Below, one piece after another: positions 49,341 to 58,200 of a stretch of DNA of 64,000 nt (position 1 is its first letter; every line of letters starts with the position of its first letter). The DNA comes from Nitrosomonas sp. GTDB taxonomy: Bacteria > Pseudomonadota > Gammaproteobacteria > Burkholderiales > Nitrosomonadaceae. The stretch lies in NCBI GenBank assembly GCA_024281825.1, contig JAMWZY010000002.1, forward strand, positions 310,001 to 374,000, in the 5' to 3' direction. The notes below the pieces were generated by a model, which searched no databases, was not told the DNA's origin, and was given only the letters and a program-made list of their open reading frames with translations. Both the position numbers and the translations under genes were made by a program.

Positions 49341-50015
49341 ATGTTTCTTGATGATAATCCAGATTATCAAACAGTCTGGCAATTAGCTCATAATTGGGCT
49401 GATGCCGATCCAGACAAAACCGATACCAACGCGATTTCACCCAAGCTTAGAGAAAACATTATTCGGCTAATGCTTGCCATACGTAATAGAAAGATTTCTG
49501 CGCGAACACGCAAGCGATCAATTTTTATTGATGATTCCGTTATCTCTCTGATAGCAGATACTCCTCATTATCTAAAAACCCTAAACTGTTTATTAAAAGA
49601 TGCCATTAATAAAGCCTATCTGGATTCGCTGTATGTCAAGCGTGAAGAAGTAATTGATTTGTGCATAAGCTCTCATTACGAGCCACCATCTTGCTGGATG
49701 CCAAAACATCTACCTGATGGACAAACAGTTGCTAAGGAAGCTAAAAACTACCGACCAGCAGATGAAACTGAAGATCGGATTCGCTGCCAAGCAATAGCCA
49801 GCACATTATGGGAACTTGATCCAGTTATCCACCCTAACCATATTGCTCGATCTAAAATACTGCAGCGAATTGGCAATGGCGCTCAATATGACATAAGTAC
49901 AATTACTGACTGGATTGCCGAGCTTGACCCACAAAAAGACTATCGGAAGCCAGGGCGACCACCAAAACCCCAATACGTAATTAAATTTGAAATGATCCCT
50001 CAGTCTAAAAAATAG
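49341..50015 (+). CDS. hypothetical protein of the element
   Basis: This 224-residue, mostly helical soluble protein belongs to no family I recognise. It has a basic stretch (IRNRKISARTRKRS, about residues 48-61) and a C-terminal basic tail (RKPGRPPKPQ) that could contact DNA through an AT-hook-like GRPPK. The position before alpA and rep suggests a role in replication or regulation. No clear ribosome site is seen, so the start is uncertain. Confidence 0.65.
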   Translation: MFLDDNPDYQTVWQLAHNWADADPDKTDTNAISPKLRENIIRLMLAIRNRKISARTRKRSIFIDDSVISLIADTPHYLKTLNCLLKDAINKAYLDSLYVKREEVIDLCISSHYEPPSCWMPKHLPDGQTVAKEAKNYRPADETEDRIRCQAIASTLWELDPVIHPNHIARSKILQRIGNGAQYDISTITDWIAELDPQKDYRKPGRPPKPQYVIKFEMIPQSKK

Positions 50016-50129
50016 CCTTTCAGTTTCTACTTAATCAATTCAAACGAAAAATCGTCAAAACCGGCGCCAAATAAAGATCTATAAAACTTGATTCTTATTG
50101 ATCGACAAGCTTAAGTATCCCTCAGTCTA
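49995..50129 (+). repeat. 13-bp direct repeat flanking the alpA promoter region
   Basis: ATCCCTCAGTCTA occurs at 49995-50007 (end of the preceding gene) and 50117-50129. The second copy extends into TCAGT-CT-ACTGA, a short palindrome. It lies about 75 bp upstream of the AlpA-like gene and may be a regulator binding site. Confidence 0.4.
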
Positions 50130-50200
50130 CTGACCATTTTTTATTTCTCTACAAGTTGCGGCAGCATTGATTCCGTATTCATCAATTAACGGAGTTAATC

Positions 50201-50395
50201 ATGCAAAACCCATTACTCACTACTAAACAAGCGGCACAAATCTTAGGCGTCAGCATTGCATTCCTGGAACGAGACCGCTGGGCAGGGGCGCGGGTGCCTT
50301 TCGTCAAAATAGGCTCTCGAGCAGTTCGTTATCGTCATAGCGATCTGCTTGCTTATATTGAATCCTGTCTCTGTCAATCCACCAGTCAGTACTGA
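50201..50395 (+). CDS. AlpA/excisionase-like DNA-binding protein
   Basis: This 64-residue protein has a MerR-like winged helix-turn-helix (LTTKQAAQILGVS, FLERDRWAGARVPFVKIGSRAVRYR, HSDLLAYIES). Proteins of this type in P4-like elements regulate integrase or act as excisionases. A CGGAG site lies 9 nt upstream, and rep starts 9 bp after its stop, so the two are probably an operon. Confidence 0.85.
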   Translation: MQNPLLTTKQAAQILGVSIAFLERDRWAGARVPFVKIGSRAVRYRHSDLLAYIESCLCQSTSQY

Positions 50396-50404
50396 GGTTG
50401 TATC

Positions 50405-52090
50405 ATGCACACGTCAGTACGAGGTAGCCAAGAGCTACTCACTCCCGGCGAACAGATTGCCGAAAGTATTTTAAGTTTATTGGATGAACCGAATAGCAGC
50501 GACAAGCGATGGCGTGCACCCATATTCCAGAGACTTCCCGAACGCTTTGCTGAAAACGCCGCTTATGATTACAAAGAAACCTATATCTTTGAAGGCAGGC
50601 GCAATGCCAATCTCTTTCTACTCCAAACCTATGGGAAATCCAACAAACACAGCATTCCCCTCAATGCTAACGATGATGACCTGAAAGCACTATCTAAGCG
50701 TATCGTGACGGAAATCAAGGATTTTAGTAATTTCCTGCTCAATCGAACCGACAAAATAGCCAGCCTGCTGCACTATGCGCAAAAATATGACGTGAATCTA
50801 CCTTCTTTTGATAATCCAAGTATCACAGAGAAAGGCATTTATACCCGCTTAATCGATGAAAACTGGTGCCTGCGCAGACTACGTAAAACCCATGCCAGGA
50901 ATCTGGAACAAGAAGCGATTCGATCCGGTTTCGTGCATCAGCGTAAAGGCAAGTACGTCAGCGATGAAACCCTGAAACGGCGTAGAGAACAGAAAAAACG
51001 CAACCAGCGCATCCTTGAAAGATTGCTGATGATCAATGAACTGGATGAAGGCTTCACACTCAGCGAACTGGCAGAACATAGCTTAGCTAATCCGCATGTA
51101 CGACGCAGTGAATTGATGGTACGCCTATTCGGATTTGAATTCATTGCCAACGAATTGGGACATGTTGGCGAATTTTATACCATCACTTGTCCATCCAAAA
51201 TGCATGCCCGACATTCCGGTAGTGGTGAACGTAATTCTAAATATGACGGCACCACACCGGAACAGGCGCAAAAGTATCTCAATACGGTCTGGGCAAGAAT
51301 TCGCGCAAAACTGAAGCGGGATCATCTAGAAATTTATGGTTTCCGAATTGCCGAACCACAACATGATGGTACACCGCACTGGCACATATTGTTATTCATG
51401 CCACCCGAACAAACTGCAAAGGTTCAGGCTATCATCCGGCATTACGCCCTGCAAACCGATGGCGATGAACCGGGCGCAAATGAACACCGTTTCAACACAA
51501 CCCCCATTGATAAAAGCAAAGGTACCGCCGTCAGTTATGTCGCGAAATACATTTCAAAAAACATCGACGGCCACGGCCTTGAACAGGATATTGACGGCAG
51601 CCCGATACAGGAAGCAGCGGAACGGGTAGAAGCCTGGGCCTCAACTTGGGGAATCCGGCAATTCCAGCAGATCGGAGGTGCACCCGTCAGTATTTGGCGG
51701 GAACTCAGAAGAATCCAAGACGCACCTGATGGTATTCTGGAACAAGCAAGACAAGCAGCCGATCAGGGCAAATGGTGGCTATTCATTCAATTGATGGGTG
51801 GCGTGACAACCAACCGCAAAGACAATCCAATCAAATTGATGAAAATCGACTCAAAAGAACGAGGCAAATACGGTGATCCAGTCGGTAAGAAAATCTACGG
51901 CGTTGAAACCGACACTATCCAATTACCAACACGATTGCATCAGTGGCAGATTCAAAAAATTACAGTCGATACAGAATCAATTGAGCGGCAAGCCGCAAAG
52001 CGCCCGAGTGGGAGCGGCAGCAACCACGAGGCCGCATTTGCGGCACAGCCGCCTTGGAGTTCTGTTAATAACTGTACGAAAGAAAAATAA
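50405..52090 (+). CDS. HUH replication endonuclease (phage P2 GpA family)
   Basis: This 561-residue rolling-circle initiator of the phage replication protein A family has the HUH motif in [11 protein letters not shown] and the double-tyrosine motif in [11 protein letters not shown] (YxxxY), which together nick DNA. The N-terminal half is helical and charged. The C-terminal about 60 residues are poorly conserved. It implies that the element can replicate after excision. No helicase is encoded, so host or helper functions would be needed. Confidence 0.92.
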   Translation: MHTSVRGSQELLTPGEQIAESILSLLDEPNSSDKRWRAPIFQRLPERFAENAAYDYKETYIFEGRRNANLFLLQTYGKSNKHSIPLNANDDDLKALSKRIVTEIKDFSNFLLNRTDKIASLLHYAQKYDVNLPSFDNPSITEKGIYTRLIDENWCLRRLRKTHARNLEQEAIRSGFVHQRKGKYVSDETLKRRREQKKRNQRILERLLMINELDEGFTLSELAEHSLANPHVRRSELMVRLFGFEFIANELGHVGEFYTITCPSKMHARHSGSGERNSKYDGTTPEQAQKYLNTVWARIRAKLKRDHLEIYGFRIAEPQHDGTPHWHILLFMPPEQTAKVQAIIRHYALQTDGDEPGANEHRFNTTPIDKSKGTAVSYVAKYISKNIDGHGLEQDIDGSPIQEAAERVEAWASTWGIRQFQQIGGAPVSIWRELRRIQDAPDGILEQARQAADQGKWWLFIQLMGGVTTNRKDNPIKLMKIDSKERGKYGDPVGKKIYGVETDTIQLPTRLHQWQIQKITVDTESIERQAAKRPSGSGSNHEAAFAAQPPWSSVNNCTKEK

Positions 52091-52114
52091 TTATTTTATC
52101 GATATATGATTAAA

Positions 52115-52128
52115 TGCATTTAAATGCA
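52115..52128. repeat. 14-bp perfect palindrome upstream of the cargo gene
   Basis: TGCATTTAAATGCA lies in the 251-bp AT-rich spacer between rep and the cargo gene, about 215 bp before the start. It could be an operator; there is no other support. Confidence 0.35.
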
Positions 52129-52341
52129 GTTGGTAATTGCATATTATCAAAATGATTGGGCTATAGATTTAAGAAATTCTGGATTTTTTTCTGTTCTAAG
52201 CTTCTTAGTGATTTTGTTGATGTGAAATTATCTTTATATATTGAATATTTGCTTATTTAAATTAAAACCTTTGAAAGTAGTAAAAAAATACACTTACCAA
52301 AGATAGCTTATTTCAGGAAAGATACAACTTAAGGACGGTTA

Positions 52342-55300
52342 ATGGCAAAGAAAATAATACTCGTACATGGCTTAGGAGGGACGATCGACAGAACATGGGG
52401 GAATTTTCCTGATTTCCTTGAGTCGGATACCGACCTTGACTTTAGTATTGTTGCATATGGCTATGATTCACCACCCATATATCATTTCTGGAAGCGCGCT
52501 CCAAGTATCTTGAATATAGCTAATGGGGTTCTTACAGATATTAAGGCTCATTGCGATTTAGACAGAGATGAAATAATTCTGGCTGGTCATAGTTTAGGCG
52601 GATTGGTTATTAAAAAGCTACTGTTACGTTTGAATGATAAGAAAATCACTCACAACATAAAAAAGGTCTGTTTTTTCGATGTACCACATGATGGTTCAGG
52701 ATTTGCCAATATAGCAAAATACATATCATTCAGAAATTGGCATCTTAAAAGTTTATGCCGTGATTCAAGCGAACTAGATGAACTAAATGATCAATGGGTT
52801 GATAGTAAGCTGGATAGTGCGCTGGAAATTTTGAGCATTATTGCGGCAAATGACAACATCGTCTCGTCTTCTAGCTCCAAAAGTATCTTCAGGAACCATA
52901 AGGTTGAGACAATTAACAATGTTGACCATAGTACGATTGTTAAACCAGAGAGTAGTAACTCCTCCTCTTATATTGTGTTTAAAAATTTTATCTTAGCAAA
53001 AAGCACTGTTAATCGTTTCAAAAATATAGCATCTAGGGACCTGGAAGACTGGAAAAGTATCGAGAGAAGAAACCACAGTTATCAATTTGTCAGTGATGAA
53101 AAACGAGACAATGATTTTAAATCATTAGTCGAAGCATTGGATTTAAATTGGTCTATTGTAAGACTGACCGGTGCATCCGGATTAGGTAAAACTCGCCTTC
53201 TTCTTGAAGCTATCGATGCTTCTTCGTCTATTGATGATTCCTGTGTGCTTGTTTTTGATGCCTCGCATTATGAAAAGGAAATAAAAGAAAGTATTCGCCA
53301 AGCCGTTGAAAGAAAAGTTCATGGTTTGGTTGTGGTTGAGAATTGTAGTGTAGACCTTCACAACACATTGGCTAGGGAAGTTAATAAAATTGTGTGTTTT
53401 CTAAAAATTGTTTCCATAGGCTACTCTCATGAGCAAGTAAATGACTCAATTCATATAAAGCTTTCCACTTTATCAGATGATGCGATCAAACAAGTTTTAT
53501 CTCCGATTCTGGTTGGTTTAGATACAAGCGATGTAGATCGTGTAGCCCGTTTTGCTCAGGGTTACCCATTAATGGCCACCCTTATCGCAGAACAATATCG
53601 GAAGGAAGGTCGCTTACTAGGTTCAATTGAAGATAGGTCTGTTGTCAGAAAATTAATTGATGGAGATGACGGTGCTACCGATGCTGAAAAGGATCTATTA
53701 TCAGCCTGCTCACTATTTGATGTATTTGGTACAACTGAGGGAATTGCCAGAGACGAGGCAAGGTTTATTGCCGAATATGTTGCTTGTTCCACATTGACAA
53801 ACTTTGATCGCACTTTGATCAAGTTTACTAAACGACAGATTATTAATAGAGCTGGAAGATACGCAAGGCTAGTTCCTAAGCCCCTTGCACTAACCCTTGC
53901 ATCAGATTGGTGGGAAGAGAATTTATATGAGAGACAAAAGCAATTAATTGATAATCTGCCAGACTCCCTTATGCAAAGTTTTTGTATTCAAGCATCTTAT
54001 CTTGATAATCAGGCAAGTATTCAAAAGTTTTCAGAGCGATTATTTGGTAACCAGAGCCCTTTTGTTCAAGCGAAAGAGTTACTTACAGAGAGGGGTTCGA
54101 AACTCTTTCGCGCATTTGTTGAAGTGAACCCCAAATCTGCTAGTCAGGCTCTTTACAATGTTTTGAGCGGAATGTCTTGCGATGAGATCCACGAAATTAG
54201 AGGAGATACACGTAGAAATCTCATATGGGGGTTAGAGAAATCATGTTTTCATGCAGGTGCATTCGAAAAATCTGCTTGGTGTATGTTGCTACTGGCTTCA
54301 GCTGAAAACGAAACCTGGAGTAATAATGCAACAGGAATGTTTTCACAGCTGTTTAGGATAAATCTGTCTGGAACAGAGGCTGCGCCAAATGTGCGTTTTG
54401 ATGTCTTAAGACAGGCGCTTGATCTTAACCGCATAGAAGTTGATATGGTTGTGCTAGAAGCGTTGGGGCAAGCAATCAGCACCAGCGGTGGAACTCGAAC
54501 TATTGGTGCAGAATATCAAGGAACGAAAGCTCCGCTAGAAGAATGGCGGCCTGATCTATGGCAGGAAGTATTCGATTATTGGCAAGAATCCTTCAATTTA
54601 ATGTTTATCTTGCTTGAGCGAGGAGATAAACAAAAAGAGAAAGTACTCTCAGATATAGGTCATTCAATACGCGGTTTTGTTAATCGGGGTTGCATTGATA
54701 TGCTGGACGCGGCGATCAAGCACATTATATCTTCCAACGGTCGCTATTGGCCCGCAGCTTTGGAAAGTATAAAAAACACCTTTGAATATGATTCAAAGGG
54801 AATGAAGCAAGAAGCAACTGATGCACTAAACAGATGGCTTGCACTACTTAGTCCTGATGACGCAGACTTATCAGAAAAACTTAAAATTCTTGTGATCAAT
54901 CCACCTTGGGAGTACCACAAAGGAGATGATGGACACTATGTCGATGTAGCTTATGACAAAGCCAAAGCTTTGGGTATTGAAGTGGCTAAAGATATTGATG
55001 CATTAATACCTCATCTTCATTTGCTAGTACAAGGCGATCAAAAGAGAACCTATCCCTTTGGTTATCAATTAGCTCTGGTACTGCCAGATGTTAATCAGTT
55101 ACTGAAACAATCTTTCGAGCAGCTTTTGGTTGCTGATCCAGCCAACCCCAGCTTTATCTTGGGAATATATCGTGGAATTTTTGAAAGATCACATGAACAG
55201 TGGCAAAAAAATATTGATAAACTTCTGGCTGATCAATGTCTTATTTCTCTCTATCCTGATTTTATTCGCACCGGCGAAATTCAAAAGTCACATCTTGATG

Positions 55301-56241
55301 TATTGCTGGAATTGATTCGCAGTGAAGCTATCTCGCCCAATAGCGCAAATGCATTGAGTTATGGAAGTGTCACTGATGGCATTGATCCAAAAGAGATAAT
55401 GGAATTTTGTTTGGCTTTAGCGGAGCTTGGAGACAAGGCCAATTGGGCAGCTTTGAATGTGATCTATATGTTCTGCTTTGGAAATAAAGGGAACATTAAG
55501 TTACTACAAAAGCCACTTAAGCAACTTGTTTCTAACGTGCCTCTACACAAAGAGCAAAAGGGAACAGCAACGGACATGCATCACTGGCATGATTTGTCGA
55601 AGAAGTTGCTGCAGGAACCAGATCAGAAATTTGCCATCGCATTGACGAAACAGCTTATTACCGCTTGTAGGCATGGATTAAATCACGGGGACATATGGAG
55701 TTATACGAAACCATTGTTACTTGATCTGATGCGTGAGTATAGCGATGTACTCTGGCCGATATTTGGAAATGCTATTGTCCAAGCGAAGGGTATGGAGCGG
55801 TATTGGTTGCAACAATTGCTAGATCGAGAAAATAATGATTCCAGCCAAATACCGAGTGTTTTGTCGGTGTTGCCTGTTGAGAGTGTGGTTTCATGGTGTG
55901 AGAAACATCCTGAAATTGGTCCGAGCTTTGTTGCTGACTGTATAAATATCCTGGAAGTTATTGATGAGAAGCAACAGCCTTCAGATTTGTTTGTAGCATT
56001 GCTTGTGCGATTCGGTGATGATAAAGATGTAGTTAGTGCCCTTAGAGCCAATATGATTACAAGGGGTTGGTGCGGCTCACTGGTACCGTATTTAGAGAAT
56101 GACAAAGAATCCCTTAGCTCATTGTTGGAGCATAAGAATAGCAACGTAAGGCAGTGGGTGAAAGATTTTATTACTTATATTGATAAGCAAATTGAAGCAG
56201 AGTTTATTGAAGATGAAGAAAGAAAAATAGCTCGATTTTAA
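52342..56241 (+). CDS. serine alpha/beta-hydrolase fused to STAND NTPase, candidate phage defence
   Basis: This 1299-residue protein has three parts. Residues 1-215 form an alpha/beta-hydrolase: VHGLGG oxyanion region, nucleophile Ser84 in AGHSLGG, probable acid Asp171 and His196 in VDHSTI. Residues about 250-560 are a P-loop NTPase with Walker A GASGLGKT (277-284) and a VVVENC segment at the Walker B position (Glu333 in place of the usual Asp), as in STAND regulators. The remainder is a long helical, probably repeat-type sensor. This effector-switch-sensor layout matches Avs/STAND defence proteins. It is the only cargo of the element; AAGGA precedes the ATG. Substrate and phage trigger are unknown. 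Confidence 0.8.
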   Translation: MAKKIILVHGLGGTIDRTWGNFPDFLESDTDLDFSIVAYGYDSPPIYHFWKRAPSILNIANGVLTDIKAHCDLDRDEIILAGHSLGGLVIKKLLLRLNDKKITHNIKKVCFFDVPHDGSGFANIAKYISFRNWHLKSLCRDSSELDELNDQWVDSKLDSALEILSIIAANDNIVSSSSSKSIFRNHKVETINNVDHSTIVKPESSNSSSYIVFKNFILAKSTVNRFKNIASRDLEDWKSIERRNHSYQFVSDEKRDNDFKSLVEALDLNWSIVRLTGASGLGKTRLLLEAIDASSSIDDSCVLVFDASHYEKEIKESIRQAVERKVHGLVVVENCSVDLHNTLAREVNKIVCFLKIVSIGYSHEQVNDSIHIKLSTLSDDAIKQVLSPILVGLDTSDVDRVARFAQGYPLMATLIAEQYRKEGRLLGSIEDRSVVRKLIDGDDGATDAEKDLLSACSLFDVFGTTEGIARDEARFIAEYVACSTLTNFDRTLIKFTKRQIINRAGRYARLVPKPLALTLASDWWEENLYERQKQLIDNLPDSLMQSFCIQASYLDNQASIQKFSERLFGNQSPFVQAKELLTERGSKLFRAFVEVNPKSASQALYNVLSGMSCDEIHEIRGDTRRNLIWGLEKSCFHAGAFEKSAWCMLLLASAENETWSNNATGMFSQLFRINLSGTEAAPNVRFDVLRQALDLNRIEVDMVVLEALGQAISTSGGTRTIGAEYQGTKAPLEEWRPDLWQEVFDYWQESFNLMFILLERGDKQKEKVLSDIGHSIRGFVNRGCIDMLDAAIKHIISSNGRYWPAALESIKNTFEYDSKGMKQEATDALNRWLALLSPDDADLSEKLKILVINPPWEYHKGDDGHYVDVAYDKAKALGIEVAKDIDALIPHLHLLVQGDQKRTYPFGYQLALVLPDVNQLLKQSFEQLLVADPANPSFILGIYRGIFERSHEQWQKNIDKLLADQCLISLYPDFIRTGEIQKSHLDVLLELIRSEAISPNSANALSYGSVTDGIDPKEIMEFCLALAELGDKANWAALNVIYMFCFGNKGNIKLLQKPLKQLVSNVPLHKEQKGTATDMHHWHDLSKKLLQEPDQKFAIALTKQLITACRHGLNHGDIWSYTKPLLLDLMREYSDVLWPIFGNAIVQAKGMERYWLQQLLDRENNDSSQIPSVLSVLPVESVVSWCEKHPEIGPSFVADCINILEVIDEKQQPSDLFVALLVRFGDDKDVVSALRANMITRGWCGSLVPYLENDKESLSSLLEHKNSNVRQWVKDFITYIDKQIEAEFIEDEERKIARF

Positions 56242-56293
56242 AATGTTGACAAAATACCGTTACATCTTACCAATCACAATATTCAAATCTTTC

Positions 56294-56312
56294 GTCTACA
56301 TAGTGTCTACAT
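56294..56312. repeat. GTCTACAT direct repeat near the right end
   Basis: This 19-bp sequence is identical to 47077-47095, located 40 bp inside the right attachment repeat. With its partner it marks both ends of the element as probable integrase arm sites. Confidence 0.65.
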
Positions 56313-56351
56313 TAATTTAATATATCTCTTACACATAAAATAACTTATTGA

Positions 56352-56401
56352 TTTTATGGTGCCGACACCAAGAATCGAACTCGGGACCTTCTGATTACAA
56401 A
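56352..56401. repeat. right attachment repeat (tRNA-Thr 3' half)
   Basis: Identical over 50 bp to 46907-46956. Nothing resembling the tRNA 5' half follows on its right, so neither end of the element carries a complete tRNA-Thr. Confidence 0.9.
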
Positions 56402-56600
56402 ACTTATTTACAAATTACAATTACTTATAAATCAATAACTTACAATGCTTGCCAAGCATAAAAACTGTCTCACACAACCACAAACGGTGACACTTGCAGA
56501 GTAGTTTGGCACAAATTTGACACAGTCAATTCCGTATCTTATTTCGTTCTCGCATAACGATGTTCCTTTGATAACTGCCATTAACACAAAATACCTAAGA

Positions 56601-57020
56601 TTATTCTTCCCAAGGATTGATGACGAGCACTCCGGCAGCGATAAAAGGTGCAGTATCTCGCGTCGCTATGGTGAATCTATGTATGACCGCGATTGCGGCA
56701 ATCTGACCGTCTGCCACAGAGATGAGGCGACCGTTAGTCCTAGCTCGACCGACTACGGAGGCATATGCTATCGCAGCCTGTTGGTCGAATGATAGTATGC
56801 GCGACCCAAAAAGCCTCTCCATCAGTTTCCTCAATGCGATATCAAGTCCTTCTTTACGCTTGCCATCTGGCAGGATTTCAATGCCGACCAGCAATTCGGA
56901 AAGGCTTGTTGCTGTCAGATACAGTGTCTCTGCCGTCTGCCGATCAAGCCAAGCTTGAACAGCGGGATTGCCATTGAGTTTCATTGGCTCGGATATGACA
57001 TTCGTATCCAGAACGATCAT
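56601..57020 (-). CDS. FitB/VapC-type PIN-domain toxin
   Basis: This 139-residue ribonuclease of the PIN family has acidic catalytic residues in VLDTNVISEP (Asp5), SELLVGIE, and SVADGQIAAIA. The C-terminus IATRDTAPFIAAGV, INPW is typical of FitB. Its start overlaps the antitoxin stop by 4 bp. It lies just outside the right att repeat. Confidence 0.93.
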   Translation of the reverse strand: MIVLDTNVISEPMKLNGNPAVQAWLDRQTAETLYLTATSLSELLVGIEILPDGKRKEGLDIALRKLMERLFGSRILSFDQQAAIAYASVVGRARTNGRLISVADGQIAAIAVIHRFTIATRDTAPFIAAGVLVINPWEE

Positions 57021-57256
57021 TCGAACACTGCCGGATCAGTCGGCGTCTGATCACGAATGTCATTAAAATCAAGCCCCCCAAAGGATTGCCCAAAAGCAGC
57101 GAGTTCAGATCCGATTTTGACACGCATCCTAGGACGCACTGCCTCTTCCAGAATTTCCCGGATTTCAGCTTCGGTGCTACGTCCATGTTGAGCAGCACGC
57201 AGCTTAAGCGCGCGATGCGTTTCTTCGGGCAAATTGCGAACAGTAACAACAGACAT
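57017..57256 (-). CDS. FitA-type ribbon-helix-helix antitoxin
   Basis: This 79-residue antitoxin has an N-terminal RHH fold (SVVTVRNLPEETHRALKLRA, HGRSTEAEIREILEEAV) and a C-terminal tail that would block the toxin site. It is first in the operon, coupled to the PIN toxin by an ATGA overlap. An AAGGAGTGA site lies just upstream of its ATG. Confidence 0.93.
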   Translation of the reverse strand: MSVVTVRNLPEETHRALKLRAAQHGRSTEAEIREILEEAVRPRMRVKIGSELAAFGQSFGGLDFNDIRDQTPTDPAVFE

Positions 57257-57676
57257 CTGACTTCACTCCTTATTATATGAAATCAATGATAGCATATATT
57301 AAAAAATGACATCAATTTTGTGTACTCATACGATATTGAGAGAATTAATAATCAATACATTGCCAAAACAATTCAGTATCGCAGGTTAGATAAACAATAA
57401 AGCATTACTTTCATTAATCTTTCCAATCTTTACAGGTCGACTACAATCTTCACAATATTTTCTTCCACTTCCAATCGCCCTCTTTACAACCCTAAGATTT
57501 CTTACATATCAATTGATTATATTTTTGTGATGCAAATAGGCGGTTATCGCGGCTTTAGTAACAATTCCCTCAGAATTTCACAGTACTTAAGCGAAACTGT
57601 TAAGGGTTTTCGCTAGTTTCATTTATCCAATATACTATACTGAGTAGATTTTAGTTAATTTTCTATACCGCCTATT

Positions 57677-57700
57677 AAAGTATCTCTGAAAGGATACTTT
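57677..57700 (+). terminator. terminator-like hairpin without an obvious gene
   Basis: AAAGTATC and GATACTTT pair across 8 nt, followed by a T-rich TCTTCATTCTTT tract. No gene lies directly upstream on the plus strand, so any transcript it ends is unknown. Confidence 0.35.
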
Positions 57701-58094
57701 TCTTCATTCTTTGGAATGATACTAACAACGCCAGCTGTTTAAAACAGTTGTTGTATTTTATATACTCTCATCCGTATGATCGAATCTTGAATACTCAATC
57801 AATAGTTTTCTTCAGACAAACAAGATGATACAAACTATAGTACCGAGGATACATTTCATGTGTTTATGTACTTGTGGTTTCCATATTACGGATTTCGAAT
57901 AAGTATTATCACAGTGCTTGTTAACGTAAAACAAATTGCTCGACTTATGTAACTGTGTTGAATTTGCATGCAGCAATAACAAGCGCATTTACAGTGGTAC
58001 CATAAAAACACGTATACTCCCCCGCAACAGTGAACATTATGTGTACCAGCGTTTTTACCCAACAGAATGTTCAGTCTGGCATGCTAGTGCCTAT

Positions 58095-58124
58095 CACAAT
58101 CACAATCACAATCACAATCACAAT
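58095..58124 (+). repeat. (CACAAT)5 tandem hexanucleotide repeat
   Basis: Five perfect CACAAT copies end 76 bp before the start codon of the MscK-like gene. Such short tandem repeats change length by slippage and, in promoters, can vary expression. Confidence 0.85.
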
Positions 58125-58200
58125 CTAAGTCAAAAGAGAAAATGAAATATTTTGGGAAACATTTCATTTATTCAACAACTTTTCACGGCTCTATGCATTC

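Larger units (their letters stand above)
46907..56401. mobile_element. 9.5-kb integrative element with P2-like Rep and STAND cargo
   Basis: Perfect 50-bp direct repeats (46907-46956 and 56352-56401) bound the segment and carry the 3' half of tRNA-Thr(UGU). Inside, in order: integrase, toxin and antitoxin, structured spacer, unknown gene, AlpA-like regulator, HUH replication endonuclease and one large cargo gene, all rightward. There are no capsid, terminase or conjugation genes. It resembles satellite-type or replicating integrative elements; whether it mobilises with a helper is inference. Confidence 0.85.
57257..58200. other. 944-bp AT-rich spacer
   Basis: No gene is supported. It contains a terminator-like hairpin at 57677, a CTGTTT-A-AAACAG palindrome near 57736, and the CACAAT repeat at 58095. 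A frame at 57936-58145 is an artefact of that repeat. Confidence 0.5.

Noticed and set aside
58095..58124. CACAAT repeats as a CRISPR array
   Set aside because: Units are 6 bp and contiguous, with no spacers and no cas genes.
57936..58145. 69-codon frame ending in alternating His-Asn
   Set aside because: The His-Asn run is only the translation of the CACAAT repeat; there is no ribosome site or family match.
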